DNA of 64,000 bases, taken from the NCBI RefSeq assembly GCF_001590785.1, contig NZ_LTAO01000001.1, forward strand, positions 62,001-126,000. Reading direction: 5' to 3'. Both the position numbers and the translations under genes were made by a program. The notes under the pieces were generated by a model. It did not search any database. It was given only the letters and a program-made list of their open reading frames with translations, and was not told the DNA's origin. Position 1 is the stretch's first letter; the number at the start of each line of letters is the position of its first letter. Origin of the DNA: Alkalihalobacillus trypoxylicola. Its GTDB lineage: Bacteria > Bacillota > Bacilli > Bacillales > Bacillaceae_D. Positions 53,778 through 64,000 of the stretch are shown piece after piece.

Positions 53778-54689
53778 ATGAGTTCACAGCAATTACTTTT
53801 AATAGATGGTTTTAATTTATTAAGTAGAGGTTATTTTGCCACCTCCTACGGAAAAGAAGAATCTCAATTAGCAACAAATAAAGATGGCGAATATATTAAT
53901 GGAGTACGTGTCTTTTTTCAAAAATTATTTCAGTTAATTAAAAACGAACCCTATACTCATGCCATTATTGCTTGGGATGTTAAAAGAGAGGAATCTATTC
54001 GTAGACAATACGCACCTGATTATAAAGGAACACGAGGCGAATTACCCACTCCACTTATTGAGCAATATGAAACTTGTACAAAACTATTAGATAAGCTGCA
54101 AATCCACCAATTAACTCTCTCTCCATATGAGGCAGATGATATTATCGGTACGATTTCTTCTCACTGGAGAAATCATTACCAAGCTCCATGTTCTATTTAT
54201 AGTAATGATCGTGATTTACTACAACTTATTAATGAATCGACGGTCCAGATAATCGCTAAAAAAGCTGGAGAAGTGAAGTATGATTTAGAATCTTTTCAGA
54301 ATGATTATGCTCTTTCACCATCTCAGTGGGTTGATGTTAAAGCTTTACTTGGTGATAAAAGCGATAATATCCCTGGTTGTGCAGGTGTTGGAGAAAAGTC
54401 TGCTTTGCCGTTAATTCAACAATATGAAAATATTGATACACTTTATAAAAACCTTCAAGCGAATACGGTAGATACAACGTTTAAACGCTACTTCAAGAAA
54501 TTATCCAGTGGATACGAATCGGTTTTATTGAGCAAAAAATTAGCTACGATTATTTGTGATATTCCACATTTAGAGGATTTTAATTTTGAAGATTGTATAC
54601 TTCCTGTCAATAAAGAGGAGATTGAAAATATATTGGCTAGCTATGGTCTATCCATCAAGTATCAACCTCTTCATTTGATTGCTAACTAA
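53778..54689 (+). CDS. 5'-3' exonuclease, FEN family (YpcP-like)
   Basis: This 303-residue enzyme has the PIN/FEN fold of the DNA polymerase I 5'-nuclease domain and acts on its own like B. subtilis YpcP. Acidic metal ligands are visible in LLIDGFNLL, WDVKRE, SPYEADDIIGT, SNDRDLLQL and LLGDKSDNIPG; the helix-hairpin-helix GCAGVGEKSALPLIQQY follows. It removes flaps or RNA primers. It follows araM by 41 bp and ends in a strong terminator. Its presence in the araL-araM group is unusual. Confidence 0.9.
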   Translation: MSSQQLLLIDGFNLLSRGYFATSYGKEESQLATNKDGEYINGVRVFFQKLFQLIKNEPYTHAIIAWDVKREESIRRQYAPDYKGTRGELPTPLIEQYETCTKLLDKLQIHQLTLSPYEADDIIGTISSHWRNHYQAPCSIYSNDRDLLQLINESTVQIIAKKAGEVKYDLESFQNDYALSPSQWVDVKALLGDKSDNIPGCAGVGEKSALPLIQQYENIDTLYKNLQANTVDTTFKRYFKKLSSGYESVLLSKKLATIICDIPHLEDFNFEDCILPVNKEEIENILASYGLSIKYQPLHLIAN

Positions 54690-54703
54690 ATGGCGTCTAA
54701 ACG

Positions 54704-54749
54704 AGTCAACATCAAGTTGCAAATTGCAGCTTCATGTTGACTTTTTTTT
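54704..54749 (+). terminator. Terminator after the exonuclease gene
   Basis: The outer stem AGTCAACAT/ATGTTGACT with a smaller inner hairpin is followed by eight T. Confidence 0.88.
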
Positions 54750-54805
54750 GTAATTACATTATAATTCTATATTTGTGTTTGAAAATTAGTTTAAGAGGTG
54801 GTTAA

Positions 54806-55300
54806 ATGCTACTAACAAAGCCTTCTTCCTTAGAGGAAAAAATCGAAGATATGGAATTTCAATTTTATAGATTACAAGATAATTTAAAAAAGATTGCCAA
54901 GCAGTGGAAAGTATTGGGTTTTGAAGAATATCAGGATCATAAATGGGTAGTTGTATCCGTAGTGGATGATGCAAATGTATGTAAAATCATGCTTAATACT
55001 TGTGAGCAATCCTTTCTCGGTCACTGGGATTTTACCATTCAAGCTCAATATCTGAATGATTATACGATTCATATTGGAGATATTATCGGACAACCTAATA
55101 AAGGTTTTGGCAGCATATGTATGAGGTATTTAAAAGAATATGCCTCATCAAAGAATATCCAAATAATTGAGGGTGACATTGCAAAGAGAGATTGGGGCCA
55201 TCTAGATAGACTTACCCATTTTTATAAGAAACATCAATTTCAAATTGAACTTGATAACGAGAACAAACAAGGAAAAATTATTTGTAACCCTCATTTATAA
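54806..55300 (+). CDS. GNAT-like acetyltransferase, function unknown
   Basis: This 164-residue protein has a charged N-terminal helix (EEKIEDMEFQFYRLQDNLKKIAKQ). The GNAT-like C-terminal half contains YTIHIGDIIGQPNKGFGSICMRYLKEYA, resembling the acetyl-CoA motif A (G-x-G-S), and RDWGHLDRLTHFYKKHQF, like motif B. The match is partial, so the fold is inferred and the substrate unknown. AGAGGTGG precedes the ATG closely. It stands between a terminator and a convergent hairpin. Confidence 0.6.
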   Translation: MLLTKPSSLEEKIEDMEFQFYRLQDNLKKIAKQWKVLGFEEYQDHKWVVVSVVDDANVCKIMLNTCEQSFLGHWDFTIQAQYLNDYTIHIGDIIGQPNKGFGSICMRYLKEYASSKNIQIIEGDIAKRDWGHLDRLTHFYKKHQFQIELDNENKQGKIICNPHL

Positions 55301-55316
55301 CTATAACAAACATTAA

Positions 55317-55354
55317 AAGGCTAGCTTAACGCTCTTAATCCGTTAAGCTAGCTT
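55317..55354. terminator. Bidirectional hairpin between convergent genes
   Basis: The 14-bp stem AGGCTAGCTTAACG/CGTTAAGCTAGCTT has a 9-nt loop. T-runs are short, so termination may be partial. Confidence 0.65.
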
Positions 55355-55376
55355 CACTTATTTCCTATCTAAACCC

Positions 55377-56039
55377 TTAAGGAAAAGATAAAGAATCAAC
55401 CATCGTCCAAAACTCTTCTTCTACTCTTTCACTATCGGCATTAACAGGTATAAACATTTCAAAGGACAAAATGTCTGAACCATAGCTTTTTGCAAAATAA
55501 TAGGTTTTTACTTCTTCATCCTCCACGAGTAAAGAATATTCTAATCCATCCATTGGTATCTCTACATCCTCTATAAGTTGACCTTCAGCAAACTCAATAA
55601 TATTGTCTTTAATAAGGTCCATTTCCGCCTCTGGTCCATTAGAAATAATTCTAGTAAATGCCAAACCATCATCTTCTACGTAAATTTGATCTCTTCTTGG
55701 CTCTTCAGGAGTAAACACATAATCATTTAACACATAAACTTCATAGCCCGAATCACTTTGTTCATACTGACCAGAATCGGCTTGCTCTTCACTTTGATCT
55801 TCGTCTGTAGCCTCTTCCGTATTGTCTGTAGATTCTGAACCATCCTCATTAGACGATTCTTCATTATTATCATTGTCGCCTTCGACTTCTTCTTCTTCAA
55901 TGGAGTCTTCTTGATCGATCACTTCTGGCTCATCATCCGTATCTATGCCCTGATCATCATTCATTCCTTCTTCGTTTGTTGAACAGCCAGCAATAATAAA
56001 GAATGCCGCTACTGTTACACTTAATTTCTTCCAATTCAT
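55377..56039 (-). CDS. Acidic lipoprotein of unknown function
   Basis: I do not recognise this 220-residue protein. It has a signal peptide with lipobox IIAGC (cysteine about residue 19). A long Glu/Asp/Asn/Ser-rich linker (residues about 24-95, with many EE and DN pairs) leads to a C-terminal domain with VYVLNDYVFTPEEPRRD and YSLLVEDEEVKTYYFAKSYG. The linker would hold the domain away from the membrane. A regulatory or cell-wall role is possible. The gene lies alone on the minus strand. Confidence 0.75.
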   Translation of the reverse strand: MNWKKLSVTVAAFFIIAGCSTNEEGMNDDQGIDTDDEPEVIDQEDSIEEEEVEGDNDNNEESSNEDGSESTDNTEEATDEDQSEEQADSGQYEQSDSGYEVYVLNDYVFTPEEPRRDQIYVEDDGLAFTRIISNGPEAEMDLIKDNIIEFAEGQLIEDVEIPMDGLEYSLLVEDEEVKTYYFAKSYGSDILSFEMFIPVNADSERVEEEFWTMVDSLSFP

Positions 56040-56166
56040 TATTTGATCCTCCTATGCTGTAATCAACCTTAATAATCTCATCTTACCCTTTCTAGTTTCT
56101 CAATGTTCAATCAATAACTGTTCGTTTTATTTAACTTTATCATCCAACTCTTAAATCAACTATAAA

Positions 56167-57123
56167 CTATTCCACTTTTTGGTTATCTTTGGCTTTTTTC
56201 TTTTTTCTAAGAGTATATAGGATAGATCCAAAGATAAGAAATAATGGAACTAATACAGGAGATGCGCCTAAAACAAACACGATAATATTTGAGAAAAATG
56301 AGATTAATAAATTTATTGTATCATAAAAAAGTTTCTTTGTTCTTTCCATAATGTTTAAAGATTGATTATCTTGAATTGGATCAATACGGACTTTTTCTTC
56401 AAACCAGTTTATAGTTACTAATGAATAGTCTATGCGTTGATCCAAGTATTGAATTCGCCCTTCTAATTGCTCAATTTCGGTTTGAGTTTCATCTAAATCT
56501 CTGGAAATCGTCAATAAATCCTCTGTATTTTCAGCTTCGTCTAAAAAGTTTAACAATCTTTCTTCTACTACTTTTTTAGAGGAAAGTCGACTATTTAAAT
56601 CAACATATTCTTCTGTTACATCATTTCCGTTAACATTTTTTTGTATGAGCTTTTGTCCCTCTTTTTCAACATCTAATAAAAAGGCTTGAAATTGATTTTG
56701 TGGGATTCTTATACTTAAGCTTCCACTTATCATATCACTGTGTTCATAATAAGAAGCATCTATCAAAAATCCTCCCAATTGTTCAGCCTTTTTAATTAAT
56801 GCCTCCTCAACCTCTTCATATTGAATGACTTCTAATTCCAAAAAAGCTTCGTATATTACTTTACGATCGGACGTACTGAAATCACTTTCAGATGAGATTT
56901 CTATTTCTGCCATTTCTGTACCCGATTCAGTATTTATTATATCTGAATCTGTAGAATCCTCGATTGACATTTCATTTTCTTGTTGTGTGGGTGATGTCTC
57001 AAAAGTAGCTGATTGCCTATCTATTGATACTGTATCTTCTGCCGAATCTTCTGTAGATTGCTGACAGCCAATTAATATCCATACCATACAAAATAAAGTA
57101 AATAAAAATAATATTTTTTTCAT
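56167..57123 (-). CDS. Membrane lipoprotein with DUF4349 domain
   Basis: This protein of about 318 residues has a lipobox-like ILIGC (cysteine about 20), a Ser/Thr/Glu-rich linker and a DUF4349 domain. The domain has FLIDASYYEHSDMISGSLSIRIPQNQF, a coiled coil (STRLSSKKVVEERLLN...EIEQLEGRIQYLDQRID) and a C-terminal membrane helix (VFVLGASPVLVPLFLIFGSI). Members are membrane proteins of unknown function, sometimes linked to cell-envelope stress. The ATG at 57121-57123 has AGAGGG upstream; the longer frame lacks a ribosome-binding site. Confidence 0.85.
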   Translation of the reverse strand: MKKILFLFTLFCMVWILIGCQQSTEDSAEDTVSIDRQSATFETSPTQQENEMSIEDSTDSDIINTESGTEMAEIEISSESDFSTSDRKVIYEAFLELEVIQYEEVEEALIKKAEQLGGFLIDASYYEHSDMISGSLSIRIPQNQFQAFLLDVEKEGQKLIQKNVNGNDVTEEYVDLNSRLSSKKVVEERLLNFLDEAENTEDLLTISRDLDETQTEIEQLEGRIQYLDQRIDYSLVTINWFEEKVRIDPIQDNQSLNIMERTKKLFYDTINLLISFFSNIIVFVLGASPVLVPLFLIFGSILYTLRKKKKAKDNQKVE

Positions 57124-57213
57124 CGTAAAATACCCTCTTTTCGCTCTATTTATTATAGAACGCTGTGATGACAAAAAAGGTTTCTACATGAATAAAAACG
57201 TTTTTATATTATG

Positions 57214-57726
57214 TGAATCAATTTCATCATTCATCTTATAATGAAAACCGAATGATTAGGTTTTTGATTTCCACTATAGGTAGATGCTTTCCCAAGGGCT
57301 TGTCTTCAGCTAACTCTGACTATTCATAGCGTCGTCAGAGTGGATCATCTTCAGACTGCTCTGCTCCTTCGGGAGTCCACTACCTACCGTTACAATCAAC
57401 AAGTGAATTCGGAAACATTCAAGACATTTTTTATAATGAATGGTCTGCTTGAATCACTTAAACCCATTCATCATTTATAACTTTTAATGAGAACGGAGCG
57501 ATTAGGTTTTTGATTTTCACTTTAGGTAGATGCTTTCCCAAGGGCTTGTCTTCAGCTAACTCTGACTATTCATAGCGTCGTCAGAGTGGATCTTCAGACT
57601 GCGCTGATCCTTTGGGAGTCACTACCTACCGTTTCAATCAAGAAGTTAATTCGAAAATGTTTAAAACATATTTTATAAGAAACGTTCGATTTTATTCATT
57701 TATAGAGCAATTATGAAATTCACTCA
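57214..57726 (+). repeat. MITE-like modular element E4 (two core units)
   Basis: This element of about 513 bp is flanked by terminal inverted repeats (TGAATCAATTTCATCATTC on the left, TTATGAAATTCACTCA on the right). It has two core units, with the GATTAGG blocks at about 57254 and 57500 (246 bp apart, with a longer linker). It sits between the DUF4349 and DegV genes. Confidence 0.85.
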
Positions 57727-57754
57727 TGTATTGTAAAAATTGCAAGGTAAATTT

Positions 57755-57791
57755 AAAAGACGAACATTTCTATAAAGAAACGTCGTCTTTT
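57755..57791 (-). terminator. Probable terminator after degV
   Basis: An imperfect stem (AAAAGACGA with TCGTCTTTT, inner ACATTTC/GAAACGT) lies 90 bp after the DegV-family stop; the T tail is weak. Confidence 0.6.
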
Positions 57792-57877
57792 GTCTAATAC
57801 AGTATCATTTATATGATTTCTCTTTTCTAGCTCCTGCTAGTCTGAATATTATAAACTCTTGTCTTCATCCCCTATTA

Positions 57878-58732
57878 TTACTCTGCATAATACATAAGTG
57901 CAATAGCACCTGGACCCGTATGTGTACTTATAATAGGAGAAGTTTCTGTAATCAAAACTTGAGGTAAAGTAGCCACTTGCTGTAGTGATTCCTTTAAAGA
58001 ATTGGCTAATTTTTCAGCATCTATATGAGCAATTGCCACGCTCTTTATAGATTTTCCTTTTTGAATGGTTTCTTGTTCAAACTTCTTTGTAAATAATTGA
58101 ATCATTTGTAAGTGTGTTCGAACTTTTTCAACAGGCGAATAGACGCCATCAGCAAGAGACGCGATTGGTTTGATTTTTAGAAGTGAACCTAATAAGGCTT
58201 TACCTTTTCCGATTCTTCCACCTTTTGCTAAATATTCTAGCGTATCAACCATAATATATAAAGATGAATTGTCTTTAACCACGTTTAAACGCTCTACAAT
58301 TTCATTTACTGTGTACCCTTGTTTTGCTAGAGTTGCAGCCTCTAGTACTTGAAATCCAAGAGCATGAGAAATAAATCTGGAATTAATCACCGTCACATTA
58401 GCATCCACCATATTAGCAGCTAAGGAAGCGGTTTGATAGGTTCCACTCATTCCTTCTGTTAAATGAATGGAAATAATCTCTACATCCTCGCCTTCTTCCT
58501 CATATATTCTCGAATAAACTTCTTGAAATACACCAATAGCCGGCTGAGAGCTTTTAGGAAGATCATGAGAAGAAACTAATTTCTTTAAGAACTCTGCTTT
58601 TGTTATATCAATTCCATCTAAATAGGATTTCCCTTCGATCGTAATTGAAAGCGGTATCACTTCGATTTTTTCTCGTTCTAATATTTCTTTAGGTAAATCA
58701 CATGTAGAATCTGTTACAATTCGAATTGTCAT
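57878..58732 (-). CDS. DegV family fatty-acid-binding protein
   Basis: This 284-residue DegV-fold protein starts TIRIVTDSTCDLPKEIL and contains the ligand-pocket SSQPAIGVFQEVY and LTEGMSGTYQTASLAA blocks. DegV/FakB proteins bind a fatty acid for phosphorylation by FakA before phospholipid synthesis. FakA is not in the window. The ATG has GGAGTT upstream. It is monocistronic, with 178 bp to the next gene and no clear promoter. Confidence 0.9.
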   Translation of the reverse strand: MTIRIVTDSTCDLPKEILEREKIEVIPLSITIEGKSYLDGIDITKAEFLKKLVSSHDLPKSSQPAIGVFQEVYSRIYEEEGEDVEIISIHLTEGMSGTYQTASLAANMVDANVTVINSRFISHALGFQVLEAATLAKQGYTVNEIVERLNVVKDNSSLYIMVDTLEYLAKGGRIGKGKALLGSLLKIKPIASLADGVYSPVEKVRTHLQMIQLFTKKFEQETIQKGKSIKSVAIAHIDAEKLANSLKESLQQVATLPQVLITETSPIISTHTGPGAIALMYYAE

Positions 58733-58910
58733 CGATTTAACTCCTTACTTTCTATCACTTTTCCATTTTGTTTTACTTTAACTTTGTCATAAAATAATAA
58801 ACTTTTTTTCATCATAACATAGGTAGAAGCTTGAAAGATAGGGGTTTTTTACGAAGTCACAAAGTCATCAAAGAATATCCACACTAAAAACACAGACATT
58901 GGCCACTAGA

Positions 58911-61022
58911 CTATTTTCCTACAACAAAACGTATCTCTTGATAACTAATGTCAGCAGGAAGTAATTCTTTAATAGGCTTTAACTTCTCTATTCCTACTTT
59001 TTCAATGGCTTTTTTAATCTGCTGTACCTTTTCCTCTTCTACATATTGTTCTAAGGAAGTAATCTCTTGATTATGAAAGCCTTTTAATAGATGGTTTTGG
59101 ACCGTTATCTCTGTTAATTGTCGTTCATTCGCAATTTCCTCTATTGTCTTCCCGGCTAAAAATAATTCAACTGAAATTTTGTATCCATTCTTTTTAGTCG
59201 CTTTACCCTCTGGTGTTGAACGTTTTTTCATTACGTTATCATCTTTTTTTATTTGTTGTAATTGCTCTAAAAAAATCGGCCCATAATCACGTAGCTTCTG
59301 CATTCCTACTCCGGAAATATTCATTAGTTCTTCTTCCGTCACTGGAATGGTTCGTGCCATTTCCTTTAATGTCTTATCAGAAAAAATATAATATGGTGGG
59401 AGTTGCTTTTCTTTTGCCAGCTGTCTTCTTTTCTCTTTTAAGATTAAGAAAATATCATCATCCTCGGAAACACTCTCAATATTTTCGCGAATACGTTGTT
59501 CAATTTTTTGCTGTCCCTTTAATACATAAAGAGCTTTATTCGTTAATTCCAAAACCGGATAACTACTATTCGTCGGCTTTAAAAATTGCTCAGCTATTAA
59601 ATAATCGATAAAAGAAGTCGTTTCTTTTAATGACCATGAGTTCAGTAAGCCATATGTGGAGACATCATCTAAATTCCACTGTTTGACTTTTTGATTACTA
59701 GAACCTACGACAACTTGGGCAATCATCGTCTTACCATATCTTTCTCTTAGCCTTTTAATCGTAGATAAGATGATTTGTGCCTCTTTTGTCCGGTCGATCA
59801 GTTGCCCTTGCGTTTTACAGTTGTAGCACTTTCCACATGGCTTAGATGAACTCTCTCCAAAGTACCGAAGAATATATTCGCTTAAGCAAGCATCTGTATG
59901 ACAATAACCAATCATTTTCTGTAAATTTTCATATTCTTGGGCTTGTCTATCCGGATCTTGATTTGACTGCTCGATTAAGTATTGCTGCGTCCGGATATCT
60001 TGAGGAGAAAAAAGCAAAATACATTCACTTTCTTCTCCATCACGCCCCGCTCTTCCCGCTTCTTGATAATAAGCTTCGATTGTTCTTGGTAGTTGGTAAT
60101 GGATAATAAAACGAACATTTGATTTATTAATCCCCATCCCGAAAGCATTGGTAGCAATCATAATAGATGCCTCATCGAATAAAAATTTCTCCTGATTCAT
60201 CTGTCTTTCAGCTTCACTCAAACCGCCATGATAATAGGTTACAGATAACCCTTCTTTTTTTAATTGATGATACAGCATCTCTACATCCTTTCTAGTAGTA
60301 GAGTAAAGGATACCTGAGGAATGACGGTTTGCTTTTAAATACTTTAATACATAGGAAACTCTTTCAACATTTTTTAATACCGTTAACGTTAAATTAGAAC
60401 GTGCATAGCCTGTTGAAACAAGCTGGTCGTCATCTAAATATAAATGACTCATTAAATCATTCTTTACTTTATTCGTCGCAGTAGCCGTTAAGGCAAGTAT
60501 TGTCGGTTTTTCCTTTAATTGTTGAATCCAATCAGGAATTTTCCGATAACTTGGTCTAAAGTCATGTCCCCACTGAGATAAGCAATGAGCCTCGTCAATT
60601 GCAACAAGTGAGATATTTAAACGTTTCGTAATATCGATAAATTTAGCTTGTGCAAGCCGCTCAGGAGCAACATAAACCAATTTATAAAATTGTCTTTTCA
60701 ACCCGTGCAATCGTTCTTTTTCTTCCGTTGATGTTAACGTACTATTAATATAAGTAGCTTCTATGCCTAAATGTTTTAAAGAATCTACTTGATCTTTCAT
60801 TAATGAAATAAGTGGTGTAACAACAACGGTTACACCATCTAATATTAAGGCAGGAATTTGATAACAAAGAGATTTTCCACTTCCGGTTGGCATAATCGCT
60901 AATGAGCTCTGTTTATTTAAAATCTGATAGATTAGCCGCTCCTGACCTTCTCGGAACTTTTGATATCCATATATAATGTTTAACTTTTCCTGTGCTAATT
61001 CCATCATTTCATCGATTTTCAC
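58911..61022 (-). CDS. recQ: ATP-dependent DNA helicase RecQ
   Basis: This 703-residue helicase has Walker A IMPTGSGKSLCYQ, DEAH box (AIDEAHCLSQWGHDFR), motif VI QEAGRAGRDG and a zinc site with cysteines in ACLSEYIL and PCGKCYNCKT. RQC and HRDC domains follow, then a C-terminal helix-turn-helix region (TIEEIANERQLTEITVQNHL) typical of Firmicute RecQ. It unwinds recombination intermediates. The GTG start at 61022 has AAGGAA about 11 nt upstream. It starts 25 bp after the sugar dehydrogenase-like gene. Confidence 0.95.
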   Translation of the reverse strand: MKIDEMMELAQEKLNIIYGYQKFREGQERLIYQILNKQSSLAIMPTGSGKSLCYQIPALILDGVTVVVTPLISLMKDQVDSLKHLGIEATYINSTLTSTEEKERLHGLKRQFYKLVYVAPERLAQAKFIDITKRLNISLVAIDEAHCLSQWGHDFRPSYRKIPDWIQQLKEKPTILALTATATNKVKNDLMSHLYLDDDQLVSTGYARSNLTLTVLKNVERVSYVLKYLKANRHSSGILYSTTRKDVEMLYHQLKKEGLSVTYYHGGLSEAERQMNQEKFLFDEASIMIATNAFGMGINKSNVRFIIHYQLPRTIEAYYQEAGRAGRDGEESECILLFSPQDIRTQQYLIEQSNQDPDRQAQEYENLQKMIGYCHTDACLSEYILRYFGESSSKPCGKCYNCKTQGQLIDRTKEAQIILSTIKRLRERYGKTMIAQVVVGSSNQKVKQWNLDDVSTYGLLNSWSLKETTSFIDYLIAEQFLKPTNSSYPVLELTNKALYVLKGQQKIEQRIRENIESVSEDDDIFLILKEKRRQLAKEKQLPPYYIFSDKTLKEMARTIPVTEEELMNISGVGMQKLRDYGPIFLEQLQQIKKDDNVMKKRSTPEGKATKKNGYKISVELFLAGKTIEEIANERQLTEITVQNHLLKGFHNQEITSLEQYVEEEKVQQIKKAIEKVGIEKLKPIKELLPADISYQEIRFVVGK

Positions 61023-61047
61023 GTTTTGATCACGTTCCTTACCATTC

Positions 61048-62145
61048 TTATTCGTTTAAGGCGTTGATCGGTATGGAAATGAACCGATCGTCTTCCTCCT
61101 CTGGTGAACCTCTACCATCACGATTATTCGTGATAAAAAATAAAAGGTCGTCCTTAATATATACATCTCTTATCCTACCATAATCATGCACAACTTGTTC
61201 AAGGTCTTGATTATGAACATGATAACGGAACACACCCTCCCCTCTTAAACCAGCGAAATATAAATAATCTCCTAAGACAGCTGCACCTGATGGCGCCCAC
61301 GTATCGTCTCCTGAATGAATGAGAGGATTGACCATTCCATCCATCTCTTCATCTCCTACTATTTCAGGCCAGCCATAATTGCTTTGAGATTCGATTTCAT
61401 TTATTTCATCATGAGCCGTTGGACCATGCTCTGTACTAAATAATTGTAGTTCTTGACCCCAAGCCAGGCCTTGAGGATTTCGGTGACCAAAACTGTAAAT
61501 ATAAGAGCTCTCAGTAGGGTTATCTGGGGGTACAGATCCATCTAACTCTACTCTTAAAATAGAACCAGCAAGTTGACTTTTATCCTGTGAATATTCAGGG
61601 ACATTGGCATCTCCTGTTGTTACATAAAGCTTTTCGTCATGACCAATCTTTAATCGTCCGCCATTATGAATCGGGTCTCCAGGTATTAGCTCTACTAAAT
61701 GGTTTTGTTCTCTCCAAACTTGTTCCTGCTGATCCCATTTTACTTTTGCCACTTTATTATAGATCGCTCCGTCTTCTAATTGATATGTATAATAGATATA
61801 CCCTTCTTCATTTTCTTCAAATTGAGGGTCTAAAACAAAACCAAGTAAGCCGGCTTCCCCTTCTGTGAACAGATCATAAAGTAAATGTAATTCCTGTCTC
61901 TCTATCATGTTATCCTCAATACGAACGATAGCTCCGTTTCTTTCAGTTAAGTAAAAGACATTTTCATATTCTGCTATTGCCCAAGGGATTTCTAACCCTT
62001 CTGCAAGAATATTAACATCCTCTTCCTCAACATTTTCAATGACATCCGCATCTGCCTCTAAACTATTCTCATTCTCTACGGTATTTTCGTTAACTCCACA
62101 GCCTGTTAATACCATTAATACTATTATGAAATAAACGATTTTCAT
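61048..62145 (-). CDS. PQQ-dependent sugar dehydrogenase-like lipoprotein
   Basis: This 365-residue lipoprotein has lipobox VLTGC (cysteine about 16) and an acidic linker. A six-bladed beta-propeller of the glucose/sorbosone dehydrogenase family begins LAEGLEIPWAIAEYEN and contains SFGHRNPQGLAWG and STEHGPTAHDEINEI. Those family blocks include the catalytic and Ca2+-binding residues. PQQ synthesis genes are not in the window. The role may be extracellular aldose oxidation, but many Bacillaceae members are uncharacterised. It lies 25 bp upstream of recQ. Confidence 0.85.
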   Translation of the reverse strand: MKIVYFIIVLMVLTGCGVNENTVENENSLEADADVIENVEEEDVNILAEGLEIPWAIAEYENVFYLTERNGAIVRIEDNMIERQELHLLYDLFTEGEAGLLGFVLDPQFEENEEGYIYYTYQLEDGAIYNKVAKVKWDQQEQVWREQNHLVELIPGDPIHNGGRLKIGHDEKLYVTTGDANVPEYSQDKSQLAGSILRVELDGSVPPDNPTESSYIYSFGHRNPQGLAWGQELQLFSTEHGPTAHDEINEIESQSNYGWPEIVGDEEMDGMVNPLIHSGDDTWAPSGAAVLGDYLYFAGLRGEGVFRYHVHNQDLEQVVHDYGRIRDVYIKDDLLFFITNNRDGRGSPEEEDDRFISIPINALNE

Positions 62146-62227
62146 ATCAGTACTCCATCCTCTCTATTAAAACTCTACTCTTTCCTTACCCTTTCTTACT
62201 AGCTTCTATGATTCTTTTTTGATTTTT

Positions 62228-62256
62228 TTTACGAATCGCCTCTAATATAGTACAAT
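62228..62256 (+). promoter_or_regulatory. Sigma-A promoter of the ABC-F gene
   Basis: TTTACG (62228-62233), a 17-nt spacer and TACAAT (62251-62256) lie about 47 bp before the gene. Confidence 0.6.
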
Positions 62257-62299
62257 CAATGGTATAATTCATTTCGATTAACTATTTGGAGGATAATGA

Positions 62300-63889
<1,590 letters not shown>

Positions 63890-63895
63890 AACCAT

Positions 63896-63938
63896 AAAAA
63901 ACAGAACTAAACTTTCAAGCTTACGTTCTGTTTTTTTT
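63896..63938 (+). terminator. Terminator after the ABC-F gene
   Basis: The 12-bp stem AAAAAACAGAAC/GTTCTGTTTTTT is followed by a T-run. A frame on the minus strand ends inside it. Confidence 0.88.
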
Positions 63939-64000
63939 CATCTTATTTTTCCAACTAGCTTTTTTTAATCGTTCCTTTAAAACAAGTGCCATAATGACCA
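63921..64000 (-). CDS. Possible partial minus-strand CDS (C-terminal 25 residues)
   Basis: The minus-strand frame from the right edge reads ...IMALVLKERLKKASWKN and then KMKKNRT before a TAA at 63921-63923, inside the terminator hairpin. The basic, hydrophobic tail looks like the end of a membrane protein. The stretch is too short to name, and other frames stop nearby. Confidence 0.3.
   Translation of the reverse strand, partial: VIMALVLKERLKKASWKNKMKKNRT

Overview
The window looks like chromosome from a low-GC, endospore-forming Bacillaceae species. It carries a three-gene Ger germinant-receptor operon, a bacillithiol deacetylase pair (yojF-bshB2), lipoteichoic acid synthase, a B. subtilis-type pucABCDE xanthine dehydrogenase operon, and an arabinose cluster with an AraR-type repressor. 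Species cannot be fixed from the sequence. Acidic extracytoplasmic proteins would suit a halo- or alkaliphile, but that is inference. No rRNA, tRNA, CRISPR array, prophage or transposase gene was seen.

Layout. 1-4.7 kb: heterodimeric ABC exporter (one half partial) and a DinG/XPD-type Fe-S helicase. 4.7-8.5 kb: Ger receptor genes in the order B-A-C. 8.6-13 kb: MATE-like transporter, YhdH/YhfP-type reductase, DinB-fold protein, branched-chain aminotransferase. 13.4-15.6 kb: HtrA protease plus parvulin foldase. 15.7-22.1 kb: sulfate assimilation operon (Fe-S type Rrf2 regulator, YezD, sulfate-binding protein, CysT, CysW, CysA, a small orphan and two flavodoxin-like proteins). 22.1-28.2 kb: ABC ATPase, LtaS, glucose-6-phosphate dehydrogenase, disulfide-bond pair. 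28.5-35.3 kb: purine catabolism (pucABCDE, a purine riboswitch, an amidohydrolase). 35.7-39.7 kb: two-component system with a HemD-like third gene, and a membrane trypsin-like protease. 39.8-43 kb: yojF-bshB2 and a chemoreceptor. 43.7-54.7 kb: ArsR-type regulator, araR, araDBA, galM, araL, araM/egsA, exonuclease. 54.8-64 kb: GNAT-like protein, two lipoproteins, DegV, RecQ, sugar dehydrogenase-like lipoprotein, ABC-F ATPase.

The most interesting non-coding content is threefold. (1) A MITE-like family with about 40-bp terminal inverted repeats encloses a variable number of about 190-bp structured core units; copies lie near 28.3, 42.9-43.65, 49.9 and 57.2-57.7 kb. (2) In the sulfate operon, three leader or intergenic spots carry the same two-hairpin arrangement: a covarying 4-bp mini-hairpin followed directly by an intrinsic terminator. 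It looks like an attenuator family. (3) A guanine-class purine riboswitch sits inside the purine operon, between pucE and the amidohydrolase, and shows no terminator.

Together the purine genes suggest a guanine -> xanthine -> urate route. The ara genes feed arabinose into the pentose phosphate pathway, which zwf also feeds. The sulfate block imports sulfate under its own regulator. Start codons were chosen from Shine-Dalgarno spacing and differ from the longest open frame in about fifteen genes.
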